64,000 bases of DNA. Origin: Dissulfurispira thermophila. Lineage in GTDB: Bacteria > Nitrospirota > Thermodesulfovibrionia > Thermodesulfovibrionales > Dissulfurispiraceae. The notes beneath the pieces were generated by a model, which did no database searches, had not been told where the DNA came from, and was given only the letters and a program-made list of their open reading frames with translations. Position numbers and translations under genes: made by a program. This document shows positions 42,580-51,490 of the stretch, piece by piece (positions within the stretch are counted from its first letter, which is position 1; every line of letters begins with the position of its first letter). The stretch is taken from NCBI RefSeq assembly GCF_014701235.1, contig NZ_AP022873.1, positions 1,736,001 to 1,800,000 on the forward strand, read 5' to 3'.

Positions 42580-42789
42580 ATGACAAATATGACAATCAAA
42601 ATCGAAGGTATGAGCTGTCAGCACTGCGTGATGAGGGTGAAAAAAGCCATTGACGCAGTTGCAGGTGTTACAAAATCCGATGTAACTGTTGGCAATGCCT
42701 CTATCGAGTTTGACGAATCAAAGACAAAAAAACAAGACATAATAGCAGCAATCGAAAAAGCAGGATATAGGGTACAAAAAACAGGCTAA
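42580..42789 (+). CDS. Copper chaperone, heavy-metal-associated domain (CopZ-like)
   Basis: 69 residues, one complete HMA domain with MSCQHC (Cys13/Cys16) and the betaalphabetabetaalphabeta pattern ending EKAGYRVQK. It binds Cu(I) between the two thiols and hands it to a P-type ATPase. No copper ATPase gene is next to it. AGGAGG precedes ATG at short spacing and starts inside the end of the kinase gene. It converges on pheT with a 4-bp overlap. Confidence 0.92.
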   Translation: MTNMTIKIEGMSCQHCVMRVKKAIDAVAGVTKSDVTVGNASIEFDESKTKKQDIIAAIEKAGYRVQKTG

Positions 42790-44951
42790 TTATCCCTCAG
42801 TTGTCCTTTGGTCTTATCGAGAATATAATCTACCAGTGATTTGTGCAGGGTATCAATTTCATCATCTTTCAATGTCCTGTCAGATGCCCTGTATCGCACA
42901 TTGAATGCAATACTCTTTCTGCCTTCGGGTATGTTCTTTCCCTGATAGACATCAAATATATAGACATCCTCTATTAGATCTGAAGGATATGACTTCAACC
43001 ATTTCATTAGTGAAGATGCCTCTAACATTGAGTCTACTATTATCGCTGTATCTCTCTCTATATATGGATATTTTGGCAGCGGTCTGTATTTTACTTCTTG
43101 CAGTGCATGAGGAGTTAAACTCTCTATATTTATCTCCATCACTATAACAGAAGGTTTGTGCGCCTTTATATCAAGTGAATCTACAATTGTTGGAGACAAT
43201 GCACCCACATAACCAATTTTGAGTTTTGAGTTCTGTCCTCTATCTTCTGTCTTCTGACTTCTGTCTATGTATATGTCTGCAGATTGCCCCGGATGTAAAA
43301 ATGGCTCTGACGATCTGACAAATGAGTAGTTATAAATCTTGAGGTCATTAAGAACAGCTTCGATAACACCTTTGACAATATAAAAATTAGCCGTATCATC
43401 TTTGTAAAGTGACTTGCTTTTCTCTTTATAATAAAGGGCAGCAAGATGTTCACGCTCCACGGGAAGGCTATCTGACTCCTGTCTAATAAAGACCCTTGCT
43501 ATCTCAAACAGTCTTAATTCCCTATTACCATGTGATAGATTGTGTATCATATTTTTTATAAATGACGGAATCAAGGTTGTTCTCATAAAAGACTCTTCCA
43601 TCTTCAATGGATTTTTAAGCTGTACAAGGCTTCTCCTTTCATCATCCTGTGAAATTCCCAATAAATCAATTTCTTGCATACCCACGAAGCTGTAATTAAC
43701 GACTTCTGTAAAGCCTAATTTTAAGAATGATTCCTTGATATTATTTTTGATTTTTAACTCATGGCTCTTGACTCTTGACTCTTGACTTATTATTGTTGCC
43801 TTTGGTAGTTGTGCATGAATCCTGTCATAACCATAAATCCTCGCGATCTCTTCTATAACATCTATTTCCCTCTTTATATCCCTTCTATATGCAGGTGTTT
43901 TTATCTTCAGGCTGTTTGCCATTTTTTTCATCTCAAAACCGAGTCCGTCAAGACAGCCTATAATTTCTTCTTTTGTCAATTTTAAACCAAGTATTTCGTT
44001 GACTTTATTGTACCTGACACTTATCTCATCAGGTTTGTATCTTTTGGGATAGATATCTATCTTCCCACAAATAGTACCGCCAGCAATTTCCTTCATCAAA
44101 TATGCTGCCCTATCAAGAGCTTTTTTAAGCATTTTTATATCTGTCCCTCTTTCAAATCTATACGAAGATTCTGTCTTTAGCCCAAGTGCTTTTGATGTCT
44201 TTCTTATGGAGATTGGCTCAAAATAAGCACTCTCGATAAATATATCCTGTGTAGAATCTATAACCCCTGTCTCCATTCCCCCCATGACGCCAGCAACTGC
44301 TATCGGCCTTTCAGCATCCCATATGAGCAAGGCATCATCAGGTATTTCTCTTTCAATACCATCTAATGTCCTCATCTTGATTTTTGAGTCACAGCTCTTA
44401 TACCCCAAAAAATCGCAAGATTTTTTGGGAACCCCTGTCCTGACTTTTTTTGATGTGCCAACTATTATACGATGCCCTTTTATAGTCCTAAGGTCAAAGG
44501 CATGGAGAGGATGTCCCAGTTCAAGAAGCACATAGTTTGTGACATCCACAACATTATTAATTGACCTTATACCACACAGCTCAAGTCTTCTCTTTAGCCA
44601 CTCAGGTGAGTTACCTACTTTTAGATTTTTCACAACCCTTCCAGCATATCTATGACAGAGTTCTGTATCTACAATATCCACATTGAAATCAAGCTCCCCA
44701 GTTTCTGCAAGGACATCATGCTCAGGAAATATAAGAGGTGTCTTATATGCAGCAGAAAGCTCTCGTGCAATGCCGATGACGCTCAGACAATCAGGCCTGT
44801 TTGGAGTGACATTAATCTCAAAGACAACATCACTATCCATTTGTTCAATAGCCTCCACCTCGAGGCCACTCATAGTAAGTCTATGAGCAACCTCGTTTGG
44901 TGACTCCTTAATCTCAATAAATTCTTTTAACCATTCAAAAGGGACACGCAT
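42786..44951 (-). CDS. pheT: Phenylalanyl-tRNA synthetase beta subunit, lacking the tRNA-binding OB domain
   Basis: 721 residues. The start FEWLKEFIEIKESPNEVAHR LTMSGLEVE is normal, but the sequence passes straight to DVVFEINVTPNRPDCLSVIG, skipping the roughly 110-residue EMAP/OB tRNA-binding domain found in most bacterial PheT. B3/B4 editing, B5, the catalytic-like core and the C-terminal FDX-ACB domain (about 620-718) follow. Three in-frame repeat-derived insertions are visible: VPKKSCDFLGYK (44401-44435), SQESRVKSHELKIKN (43749-43789) and DRSQKTEDRGQNSK (43221-43266). It is the last gene of the thrS-infC-rpmI-rplT-pheS-pheT block. Confidence 0.95.
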   Translation of the reverse strand: MRVPFEWLKEFIEIKESPNEVAHRLTMSGLEVEAIEQMDSDVVFEINVTPNRPDCLSVIGIARELSAAYKTPLIFPEHDVLAETGELDFNVDIVDTELCHRYAGRVVKNLKVGNSPEWLKRRLELCGIRSINNVVDVTNYVLLELGHPLHAFDLRTIKGHRIIVGTSKKVRTGVPKKSCDFLGYKSCDSKIKMRTLDGIEREIPDDALLIWDAERPIAVAGVMGGMETGVIDSTQDIFIESAYFEPISIRKTSKALGLKTESSYRFERGTDIKMLKKALDRAAYLMKEIAGGTICGKIDIYPKRYKPDEISVRYNKVNEILGLKLTKEEIIGCLDGLGFEMKKMANSLKIKTPAYRRDIKREIDVIEEIARIYGYDRIHAQLPKATIISQESRVKSHELKIKNNIKESFLKLGFTEVVNYSFVGMQEIDLLGISQDDERRSLVQLKNPLKMEESFMRTTLIPSFIKNMIHNLSHGNRELRLFEIARVFIRQESDSLPVEREHLAALYYKEKSKSLYKDDTANFYIVKGVIEAVLNDLKIYNYSFVRSSEPFLHPGQSADIYIDRSQKTEDRGQNSKLKIGYVGALSPTIVDSLDIKAHKPSVIVMEINIESLTPHALQEVKYRPLPKYPYIERDTAIIVDSMLEASSLMKWLKSYPSDLIEDVYIFDVYQGKNIPEGRKSIAFNVRYRASDRTLKDDEIDTLHKSLVDYILDKTKGQLRDN
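43221..43266. repeat. In-frame CTTCTGTC tract in pheT
   Basis: Plus strand reads GTTCTGTCCTCTATCTTCTG TCTTCTGACTTCTGTC; encodes DRSQKTEDRGQNSK on the minus strand. Same family as the trmJ and lolC tracts. Confidence 0.65.
43749..43789. repeat. In-frame GACTCTTGACTC tract in pheT
   Basis: GGCTCTTGACTCTTGACTCT repeats; encodes SQESRVKSHELKIKN on the minus strand, like the RND insertion at 19141-19176. Confidence 0.65.
44401..44435. repeat. Coding-region palindrome, copy 2 (pheT)
   Basis: TACCCCAAAAAATC, centre GCAA, GATTTTTTGGGAACCCC. Encodes GVPKKSCDFLGYK between the aminoacylation-domain segments; no other PheT that I know carries this stretch. Confidence 0.8.
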
Positions 44952-45104
44952 ATTACACCATATAACCTAAATTGAGCAGTTCTAATCTAAAAATATATAT
45001 CAGGCGATGGGAAAAGACTTTAAACCACGCACTTGCAAATACATCTATCTTGTATCCGTCACCACCTATTAGTGAATACTTGTTGAGTAATATATTTATA
45101 GTCT

Positions 45105-45163
45105 CCTCATATGCACTTGCAACAAACACTTTTTAAAGACTTTGAGCAGTGTCTGTCATCTAA
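45105..45163. repeat. Dispersed intergenic repeat, copy 4
   Basis: CCTCATATGCACTTGCAACA then AACACTTTTTAAAGACTTTG, GCAGTGTCTGTCATCTAA; one difference from 27395-27453. It sits in the 250-bp gap between pheS and pheT, a place where these genes are usually nearly adjacent. Confidence 0.85.
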
Positions 45164-45202
45164 AAATCAGTGCCTGTCATATATAAAATCACTCAACTCA
45201 TA

Positions 45203-46207
45203 TTAAAATTGTTTTAAAAACCTTATATCATTCTCAAAAAACAATCTAATATCATCTATGGAATACTTGAGCATGGCAATCCTCTCTATACCCATGCCAA
45301 ATGCAAAACCAGAATACTCCTCAGGGTCATATCCTACATATTCAAAGACCCTTGGATTAACCATTCCAGCACCCATGATTTCAAGCCATCCTGAAGTCTT
45401 ACAGACCCTGCAGCCAGCACCATTACACAGTATGCAGCCGATGTCCACCTCTGCTGAAGGTTCTGTAAAAGGGAAAAAGCTCGGTCTAAATCGCACAGGT
45501 ATATTTTCTCCAAACATTTGATGAAGAAATGCCTCAAGCACACCTTTGAGATTGCTAAAAGTTATCCCCTTATCAACCATCAAGCCTTCTACCTGATGAA
45601 ACATTGGTGTGTGGGTTATATCTGCATCACATCTGTAAACCTTGCCCGGAGCAATAAACCTCACCGGTGGTTTCCTTTTTTCCATAACCCTTATCTGTAC
45701 AGGAGATGTATGCGTCCTAAGAACAATGTCATCACTTATGTAAAATGTATCTTGCATGTCCCTTGCAGGATGGTCTCTGGGGATATTAAGTGCCTCGAAG
45801 TTATAATAATCAAGCTCGACCTCAGGGCCTTCTTCGACACTAAAGCCCATCTTGATAAAAATCTCCGTCACCTCTGAAAGAACCTTATTTATAGGATGCA
45901 AGGTGCCAAATGGGATAAACTTGCCGCTCAGTGTAATATCCAAAGATTCTGAAAGTAGTTGCCTTTTTAATTCTTCATGCTTTAAGCGGGATTCCTGTAA
46001 ATCTAATTCTGTTTCGATGAATTGTTTTATTTCATTTATCCTCTTGCCAAGCAACGGCCTTTCTTCTGGAGGAACTTTAGAGAGTGACTTTAGATCAGAT
46101 GTTATAATCCCTTTTTTGCCAAGATATTTGACCTTGATATTGGATAAGTCTGCAAGATTTCTTACGGACTTCAATTCTTCAAGGAATGTCTGTTTCAGGT
46201 CTTCCAT
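45203..46207 (-). CDS. pheS: Phenylalanyl-tRNA synthetase alpha subunit
   Basis: 334 residues, full length. The N-terminal coiled coil (about 1-90) is followed by the class II catalytic core with motif 2 region HTSPVQIRVMEKRKPPVRFI APGKVYRCDADITHTPMFHQ VEGL and motif 3 GFAFGMGIERIAML. It charges tRNA-Phe together with PheT. The upstream gap to rplT (46208-46281) is filled with GGAGTTTATAGAGTTTATGG-type tandem repeats. Confidence 0.97.
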   Translation of the reverse strand: MEDLKQTFLEELKSVRNLADLSNIKVKYLGKKGIITSDLKSLSKVPPEERPLLGKRINEIKQFIETELDLQESRLKHEELKRQLLSESLDITLSGKFIPFGTLHPINKVLSEVTEIFIKMGFSVEEGPEVELDYYNFEALNIPRDHPARDMQDTFYISDDIVLRTHTSPVQIRVMEKRKPPVRFIAPGKVYRCDADITHTPMFHQVEGLMVDKGITFSNLKGVLEAFLHQMFGENIPVRFRPSFFPFTEPSAEVDIGCILCNGAGCRVCKTSGWLEIMGAGMVNPRVFEYVGYDPEEYSGFAFGMGIERIAMLKYSIDDIRLFFENDIRFLKQF

Positions 46208-46281
46208 AGGAGTTTATAGAGTTTATGGAGTTTATAGAGTTATGGAGTCGGAGAGTTTAGAACTCTTCAACTCCTAACTCT

Positions 46282-46629
46282 TTAACTCTTAACTTGATTC
46301 ACAAGCTCACTAAATGCCTTGGGATCATTATATGCCAGATCAGCAAGGGACCTTCTATTTAAGGTAATATTTGCTTTTTTCAATCCATTCATAAACTGAC
46401 TGTAAGATATGCCGAGAGATCTTGTAGCAGCATTAATTCTTGCAATCCATAATGCCCTGAATTCTCGCTTTTTTAGCCTTCTATCTTTATAGGCTGCAAG
46501 GAGACCCTTGTCAACGACCTGTGCAGCGACCTTGTAAACACGATGTCTTGCACCGTACTGGCCTTTTGCCATATCTATGACCTTTTTATGGTATCTCCTT
46601 GTCTTAAAACCACCTTTTGCCCTTGGCAT
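46282..46629 (-). CDS. rplT: Ribosomal protein L20
   Basis: 115 residues, typical L20: [35 protein letters not shown] at the start and the C-terminal globular part ([39 protein letters not shown]). It binds 23S rRNA and is needed early in 50S assembly. It follows infC and rpmI in the conserved order. AGGAGGAAC precedes the ATG. Confidence 0.97.
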   Translation of the reverse strand: MPRAKGGFKTRRYHKKVIDMAKGQYGARHRVYKVAAQVVDKGLLAAYKDRRLKKREFRALWIARINAATRSLGISYSQFMNGLKKANITLNRRSLADLAYNDPKAFSELVNQVKS

Positions 46630-46706
46630 TGTTCCTCCTCAAATTTATTTAGTCGTTTTAAAGAGATATAGTTTAGTAAATAAAAAACATTCTCGTCAAG
46701 CTGATT

Positions 46707-46907
46707 CTAAAACATATAAGGCAAAAGCTTCTTTATATTATCATACTGGACTTCTGGCACAAGACTGCTCTGCCTGAGATTCCTCATCCTCTTTGCAGAT
46801 TTACCTGTTAGAAGATGACTTTTATATGCCCTATATCTCTTTATTTTTCCACTACCCGTTACCTTGAATCTCTTGGCAGCACCTCTGTGTGTCTTAAGCT
46901 TTGGCAT
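46707..46907 (-). CDS. rpmI: Ribosomal protein L35
   Basis: 66 residues from ATG 46907 ([20 protein letters not shown]), with GAGAGGAGGATAG just upstream; the family always starts with this [13 protein letters not shown] segment, so the upstream in-frame ATG is not used. Lies between infC (21-bp gap) and rplT. Confidence 0.96.
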   Translation of the reverse strand: MPKLKTHRGAAKRFKVTGSGKIKRYRAYKSHLLTGKSAKRMRNLRQSSLVPEVQYDNIKKLLPYMF

Positions 46908-46928
46908 TTCTATCCTCCTCTCTTTCAC

Positions 46929-47432
46929 TCATTTGCTGCTTGGTGCTATCACCATTGTAATATTTTTGCCTTCAAGTTTAGGCGGCTGTTCTACCTGAAA
47001 CTTTCCTGTAAGTAATTCTAAGATCCTGTCAAACAATTTCATTCCTAATTCAGGTCTTACAATCTCGCGACCCCTGAAAAACATGGTAATCTTAGCCTTA
47101 TCACCGTCATCAAGGAATCTCCTGATATTTTTGACCTTTAGTTGAAGATCATGTTCTGTTATCTGAGGTCTTATCTTTATTTCCTTGACATCAACAGTTT
47201 TTCGCGCTGTATGTTTTTTGCTCATCTGATACTTGTATTTGCCGTAATCCATTATACGACATACAGGCGGAGTAGCATTTGGGGCAACTTCAACAAGGTC
47301 ATAACCCCTTTCCTGAGCTATTCTAATAGCCTCCTGAACAGAAACCACCCCAATCTGCTTACCCTCATCATCGATGAGCCTTACCTCTCTTGCCCTGATA
47401 CCTTCGTTAACTCTTACTGTGTCCTTACTTAT
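46929..47432 (-). CDS. infC: Translation initiation factor IF-3, AUA start codon
   Basis: The conserved N-terminal domain begins VRVNEGIRAREVRLIDDEGK, upstream of any ATG or GTG in frame. The only start with a good Shine-Dalgarno is ATA at 47430-47432 (GGAGG, seven bases, ATA AGT AAG), giving 167 residues, the normal IF-3 length. Rare starts (AUU in E. coli) make infC self-regulating, because IF-3 itself rejects them. The C-terminal domain ends with PPKLEGKNITMVIAPSSK. A GTG start at 47348 would delete 28 conserved residues. Confidence 0.94.
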   Translation of the reverse strand: MSKDTVRVNEGIRAREVRLIDDEGKQIGVVSVQEAIRIAQERGYDLVEVAPNATPPVCRIMDYGKYKYQMSKKHTARKTVDVKEIKIRPQITEHDLQLKVKNIRRFLDDGDKAKITMFFRGREIVRPELGMKLFDRILELLTGKFQVEQPPKLEGKNITMVIAPSSK

Positions 47433-47474
47433 GCTATCACCTCCGAAAATTGTTCAAATTGTTCAGTACTGAAA

Positions 47475-49199
47475 TCATTTACGAGTATTTATTTCATCTT
47501 TGATTATATCTATAAATTGCTCTATTGTAAATGGCCCGATATTTTCACCATTCCTTTTTCTGACCGTTATGTTATTGTCGGCAATCTCTTTGTCTCCTAT
47601 TATAACAAGATATGGAATTTTTCTCATGGTTGCCTGTCGTATTTTGTAACCTATCTTTTCATTTTCAAGAACAATCTCAGCCCTTACATCAGATTCCCTG
47701 AGTTTTTTATATACATCTTTTGCATAATCATCATGCCTCTCTGCAATAGTTAATACAGAAACCTGTAAAGGAGAAAGCCACAAAGGGAATGCCCCAGCAT
47801 AATGCTCAATAAGGATACCAAAAAATCTTTCGAGTGATCCCATTAATGCCCTGTGAATCATTATAGGCCTATGCTCTTTTCCATCACTTCCCCTGTATGT
47901 GATATCAAATCTTTCAGGATTATTAAAATCAACCTGTATGGTGCTGCACTGCCACGATCTATTCAGAGAATCCTTTATTTTTATGTCTATCTTCGGACCA
48001 TAAAATACACCTTCACCAACGTCTATCTGATATGCCAAACCTTTTTTCTCAAGAGCTTGTTTTAAAGCATCTGTAGCCCTTTCCCAGTCTTCTAATGTCC
48101 CTACATACTTTTCAGGACGAGTTGAAAGATAAATATCATATGAGTCAAACCCAAATGTCCTTAGAATAAAAAGTGTAAAATTGAGTATATTCAGTATCTC
48201 ATCCTCTATCTGGTCTTCACGGCAGAATATATGTGCATCATCTTGCGTAAAGCCCCTCACCCTGAGAAGCCCATGCAAAACCCCTGAACGTTCATATCTA
48301 TAGACCGTGCCGAGTTCAGCATACCTTATTGGTAAATCTCTATAACTCCTGAGTGAGCTTTTATACACATCAATATGAAATGGGCAGTTCATCGGCTTTA
48401 ATTCATAAGCAATCTCATCTATCTCCATAGGTGAATACATGTTTTCTCTGTAAAAATCCCAATGACCGCTCTTCTGCCATAAATTTAACTTTGCTATATG
48501 CGGAGTATAGAGAATCTTGTAATCAGCCTTTAGATGTTCGTTTCTCCAGAAATCTTCGATTGTCTTTCGTATGATTGCACCGTTGGGATGCCATAATACA
48601 AGTCCCGGACCTATTTCATCGCTGAGACTGAAGAGATCTAATTCTTTACCAAGTTTTCTGTGGTCTCTCTTTTTGACCTCTTCTAAGAAGTTAAGATATG
48701 TATTCAGATCATCTTTATTATCAAATGCAGTGCCGTAAATCCTTTGGAGCATCTTGTTCTTCTCATCCCCGCGCCAGTATGCACCCGCGATACTTAACAG
48801 CTTGAAAGCCTTAACCTTTCCTGTATCTGAAAGATGAGGTCCTCTACAGAGGTCAACAAATCCGCCTTCTTCATATATTGATACTGTGTCATCAGGTATT
48901 TCTTCTAAAAGCTCTACCTTATAGTCCTCACCCTTCTTCTTGAAAAGTTCAATAGCCTCATTCTTTGAAATGTCTTTTTTCACAAAAGGGTTATTCTCTT
49001 TGATAATCTCTTTCATCCTCTTTTCTATTTTTTCAAGGTCTTCAGGAGTGAAAGGGGTATCCCTGTCAATATCATAATAAAAACCATCTTCTGTTGCAGG
49101 ACCTATGGCAAGCTTTGCATCAGGAAACAAATCTTTTATAGCATGTGCCATTATATGGGATGTGCTATGGCGGAGAATCTCCAATTCTTCTTTGTTAAT
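47475..49199 (-). CDS. thrS: Threonyl-tRNA synthetase lacking the TGS domain, probable AUU start
   Basis: About 574 residues. The editing domain ([20 protein letters not shown]) starts at once, so the 60-residue N-terminal TGS domain of most bacterial ThrRS is absent. The class II core has [45 protein letters not shown] and [20 protein letters not shown], then the anticodon-binding domain. GGAGG (49207-49211) is seven bases from ATT at 49197-49199; the downstream TTG (49182-49184) has no Shine-Dalgarno, so AUU is preferred. It heads the infC-rpmI-rplT-pheST block. Confidence 0.94.
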   Translation of the reverse strand: MNKEELEILRHSTSHIMAHAIKDLFPDAKLAIGPATEDGFYYDIDRDTPFTPEDLEKIEKRMKEIIKENNPFVKKDISKNEAIELFKKKGEDYKVELLEEIPDDTVSIYEEGGFVDLCRGPHLSDTGKVKAFKLLSIAGAYWRGDEKNKMLQRIYGTAFDNKDDLNTYLNFLEEVKKRDHRKLGKELDLFSLSDEIGPGLVLWHPNGAIIRKTIEDFWRNEHLKADYKILYTPHIAKLNLWQKSGHWDFYRENMYSPMEIDEIAYELKPMNCPFHIDVYKSSLRSYRDLPIRYAELGTVYRYERSGVLHGLLRVRGFTQDDAHIFCREDQIEDEILNILNFTLFILRTFGFDSYDIYLSTRPEKYVGTLEDWERATDALKQALEKKGLAYQIDVGEGVFYGPKIDIKIKDSLNRSWQCSTIQVDFNNPERFDITYRGSDGKEHRPIMIHRALMGSLERFFGILIEHYAGAFPLWLSPLQVSVLTIAERHDDYAKDVYKKLRESDVRAEIVLENEKIGYKIRQATMRKIPYLVIIGDKEIADNNITVRKRNGENIGPFTIEQFIDIIKDEINTRK

Positions 49200-49256
49200 G
49201 ACAAAACCTCCGATAAAAAATTTGGCTTGTATAATAACTGATTTACGACCATCTAT

Positions 49257-49961
49257 TCAATAGAGTCTTCCATCAACCATCTCCAGTGTCCTGTGGCATC
49301 TCTTTGAGAGAGATTCATTGTGGGTTACAATAATAAAGGTTATACCACGCTTTTGATTTATATCCATAAGCAACTTAAAAAGCTCCTCTCCTGTCTTTGT
49401 ATCGAGATTGCCTGTAGGCTCATCTGCAAGGACAACATTCGGCTCAAGGAGCAATGCCCTTGCAACAGCAACCCTCTGCTGCTCTCCACCTGACAGCTCT
49501 CCAGACTTGTGATTCTTCCTTGCATATAAGGCAAGCTCATCAAGAAGTTTTTCTGCCTTTTCATATAGTTCTCTATGACTGATGACTGATGGAGAGCGCC
49601 CCTGGCTTACTGCTATCATTCCAGGCATCATTACATTCTCTATTGCGCTGAATTCAGGCAAGAGATAGTGAAACTGAAAAATAAAGCCGATTACTCGATT
49701 TCTGAAAACAGCAAGCTCTCCGTTGCTTAAAGAAAATGGATCTATGTCTTTATCTATTTTATACAAAACTTTTCCAGATGTTGGTTTATCAAGGGTTCCA
49801 ATGACATGCAAAAATGTACTTTTCCCAACCCCAGATGCACCAACAATACCAACAACTTCTGCTTCATTAAAAACAGCATCTATGCCTTTCAAGACCTTCA
49901 ATTCTCCAGCAGGCATATAGAATGATTTTTCGAGTCCTTCTACCTTTATAAGTTCTTTCAT
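49257..49961 (-). CDS. lolD: Lipoprotein-releasing ABC ATPase
   Basis: 234 residues. Walker A GASGVGKST, signature LSGGEQQRVAVARA, Walker B VVLADEPTGNLD and H-loop VTHNES are all present. Next to a LolC/E-type permease, it fits LolD, which releases lipoproteins from the inner membrane to LolA. It overlaps by 4 bp a small membrane-protein gene that separates it from the permease gene, an unusual insertion in the lolCD pair. Confidence 0.92.
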   Translation of the reverse strand: MKELIKVEGLEKSFYMPAGELKVLKGIDAVFNEAEVVGIVGASGVGKSTFLHVIGTLDKPTSGKVLYKIDKDIDPFSLSNGELAVFRNRVIGFIFQFHYLLPEFSAIENVMMPGMIAVSQGRSPSVISHRELYEKAEKLLDELALYARKNHKSGELSGGEQQRVAVARALLLEPNVVLADEPTGNLDTKTGEELFKLLMDINQKRGITFIIVTHNESLSKRCHRTLEMVDGRLY

Positions 49962-50203
49962 CTATCTTCTTTATCCCCTTCTTTGCCTGTCCATTTCTTT
50001 ACCTTCTCTTTTGTAGTCTCTGTTTTTTCTTTTAAGTTATCTGCCTTTTTGCCAAGTTCATCTGCACCTTTTTTTATTATCTCACTTGTCTTTTCGCCAA
50101 TCCATCTGAGTTTATCACCACCCTTGCCCCAGATCGTAATGCCAATAAATAGTACTAATGCGATTATTATGATACAGAGAATTTTTCTAATAATCTTACA
50201 CAT
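49958..50203 (-). CDS. Small membrane protein with charged helical tail
   Basis: 81 residues: an N-terminal helix (RKILCIIIIALVLFIGITIW, about 6-25) and a lysine/glutamate-rich helical tail (KKGADELGKKADNLKEKTET TKEKVKKW). Coupled to lolD by a 4-bp overlap and 36 bases after the LolC/E permease gene. No family recognised; it may be a small accessory of the Lol transporter or just a passenger. Confidence 0.65.
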   Translation of the reverse strand: MCKIIRKILCIIIIALVLFIGITIWGKGGDKLRWIGEKTSEIIKKGADELGKKADNLKEKTETTKEKVKKWTGKEGDKEDR

Positions 50204-50239
50204 AACCTTTCATCTATTTGTCTGTCTTCTGTCCTATCT

Positions 50240-51490
50240 TTATTCATACCTCAATGGCTCAACTGGATTCAGCTTTGCTGCATAGTATGATGGATACAAT
50301 GTCGAAAGAAAGCTTATAGTAATTGCAGAAAATGATACCACTATAAAGTCTATGAGTTTCATCTTAACTGGTAACTTGCTCAGGTAATATACATCAGCAG
50401 GGAGCTTTATAATCTCGTAGTTATTTATTATCTTTCCCAGAACATATCCACCTGTTACACCAATCACTGTGCCGACAATTCCAATAAGTAGCCCCTGAAA
50501 CATAAAGACCATCATTATTCCCTGATTTTTAGCCCCCATTGCCTTTAATATAGCTATTTCTTTTTGTTTTTCCATAACATTCATCATCAGGGTGCTGACA
50601 ATATTGAATGACGCGACAAGAACTATAAGTATTAATATGATAAACATCGCAAACTTCTCCAATTTTAGTGCAGAGAATAGATTTCTATTCATTTGCATCC
50701 AGTCCCTTGCATAATACGGGAAACCCATTTTTTTATTTATAGAATCCCTCACCAGAGATGCCTTATAAATATCATCGAGTCTTAACTGAATTCCAGTTAC
50801 AACATTACCATATCCAAAAAATTCTTGTGCAGATCTTATATCTGTGAAGGCAAGGTTTGTATCATACTCAAACATTCCAATTTCAAATACAGCAACAACC
50901 TTGAACCTTCGCACCTTTGGAAGCATTCCCAATGGTCCCACTTCACCAACAGGAGAAATCACATTAATAGTATCTCCTGCGATTACACCTAACATTGAAG
51001 CAAGCTCTCTACCAATAATTATCCATGGCAGTCTGCCTTCTGTCTTCTGTCTTCTGTCCCCTGTTATTATTTCTTCTATACTACCTTCCTTGATATGTCT
51101 TAAAATATCTGTTGTCTTTAATTCAGAGGAAGGCTCTATCCCTCTCAAAAAAATGCCATGCGCCCTTTTACCAGCAGAAACCATTACCTGTCCGATGACA
51201 AAAGGGGACATAGAAACAATATTGGTCTCATTCATGAGCTTTTCCATCACTGAACTGTAATCTTCAATCCCGCCTTTGTAACTGACAACCACCACATGGG
51301 CATTAGCTCCGAGTATCTTTTTCTGTAGGTCCTCATGAAAACCACTCATAACAGAAAGCACAACAAGGAGTGCCATTACGCCAACAGCAACACCGCTGAT
51401 AGATATGACTGTATTGAAAGAGATACCTCTGTGCTTTTTTTTAGACTTAAGATACCTTAGAGCGATAAATAGTTGATATGGAAGATTCAT
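50240..51490 (-). CDS. lolC: Lipoprotein-releasing ABC permease, LolC/LolE family
   Basis: 416 residues. One N-terminal helix (about 23-45, GVAVGVMALLVVLSVMSGFH), a long periplasmic domain, and three C-terminal helices from about 270 (FIILILIVLVASFNIVSTLM). The motif MEKQKEIAILKAMGAKNQGI is the cytoplasmic coupling loop. A single LolC/E gene suggests a homodimer (LolF-type). Residues ITGDRRQKTEGRLP are a CTTCTGTC-repeat insertion (51027-51066). Adjoins lysS with no gap. Confidence 0.93.
   Translation of the reverse strand: MNLPYQLFIALRYLKSKKKHRGISFNTVISISGVAVGVMALLVVLSVMSGFHEDLQKKILGANAHVVVVSYKGGIEDYSSVMEKLMNETNIVSMSPFVIGQVMVSAGKRAHGIFLRGIEPSSELKTTDILRHIKEGSIEEIITGDRRQKTEGRLPWIIIGRELASMLGVIAGDTINVISPVGEVGPLGMLPKVRRFKVVAVFEIGMFEYDTNLAFTDIRSAQEFFGYGNVVTGIQLRLDDIYKASLVRDSINKKMGFPYYARDWMQMNRNLFSALKLEKFAMFIILILIVLVASFNIVSTLMMNVMEKQKEIAILKAMGAKNQGIMMVFMFQGLLIGIVGTVIGVTGGYVLGKIINNYEIIKLPADVYYLSKLPVKMKLIDFIVVSFSAITISFLSTLYPSYYAAKLNPVEPLRYE
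51027..51066. repeat. In-frame CTTCTGTC tract in lolC
   Basis: GCCTTCTGTCTTCTGTCTTC TGTCCCCTG; encodes GDRRQKTEG in the periplasmic domain. Same repeat family as in trmJ and pheT. Confidence 0.65.
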
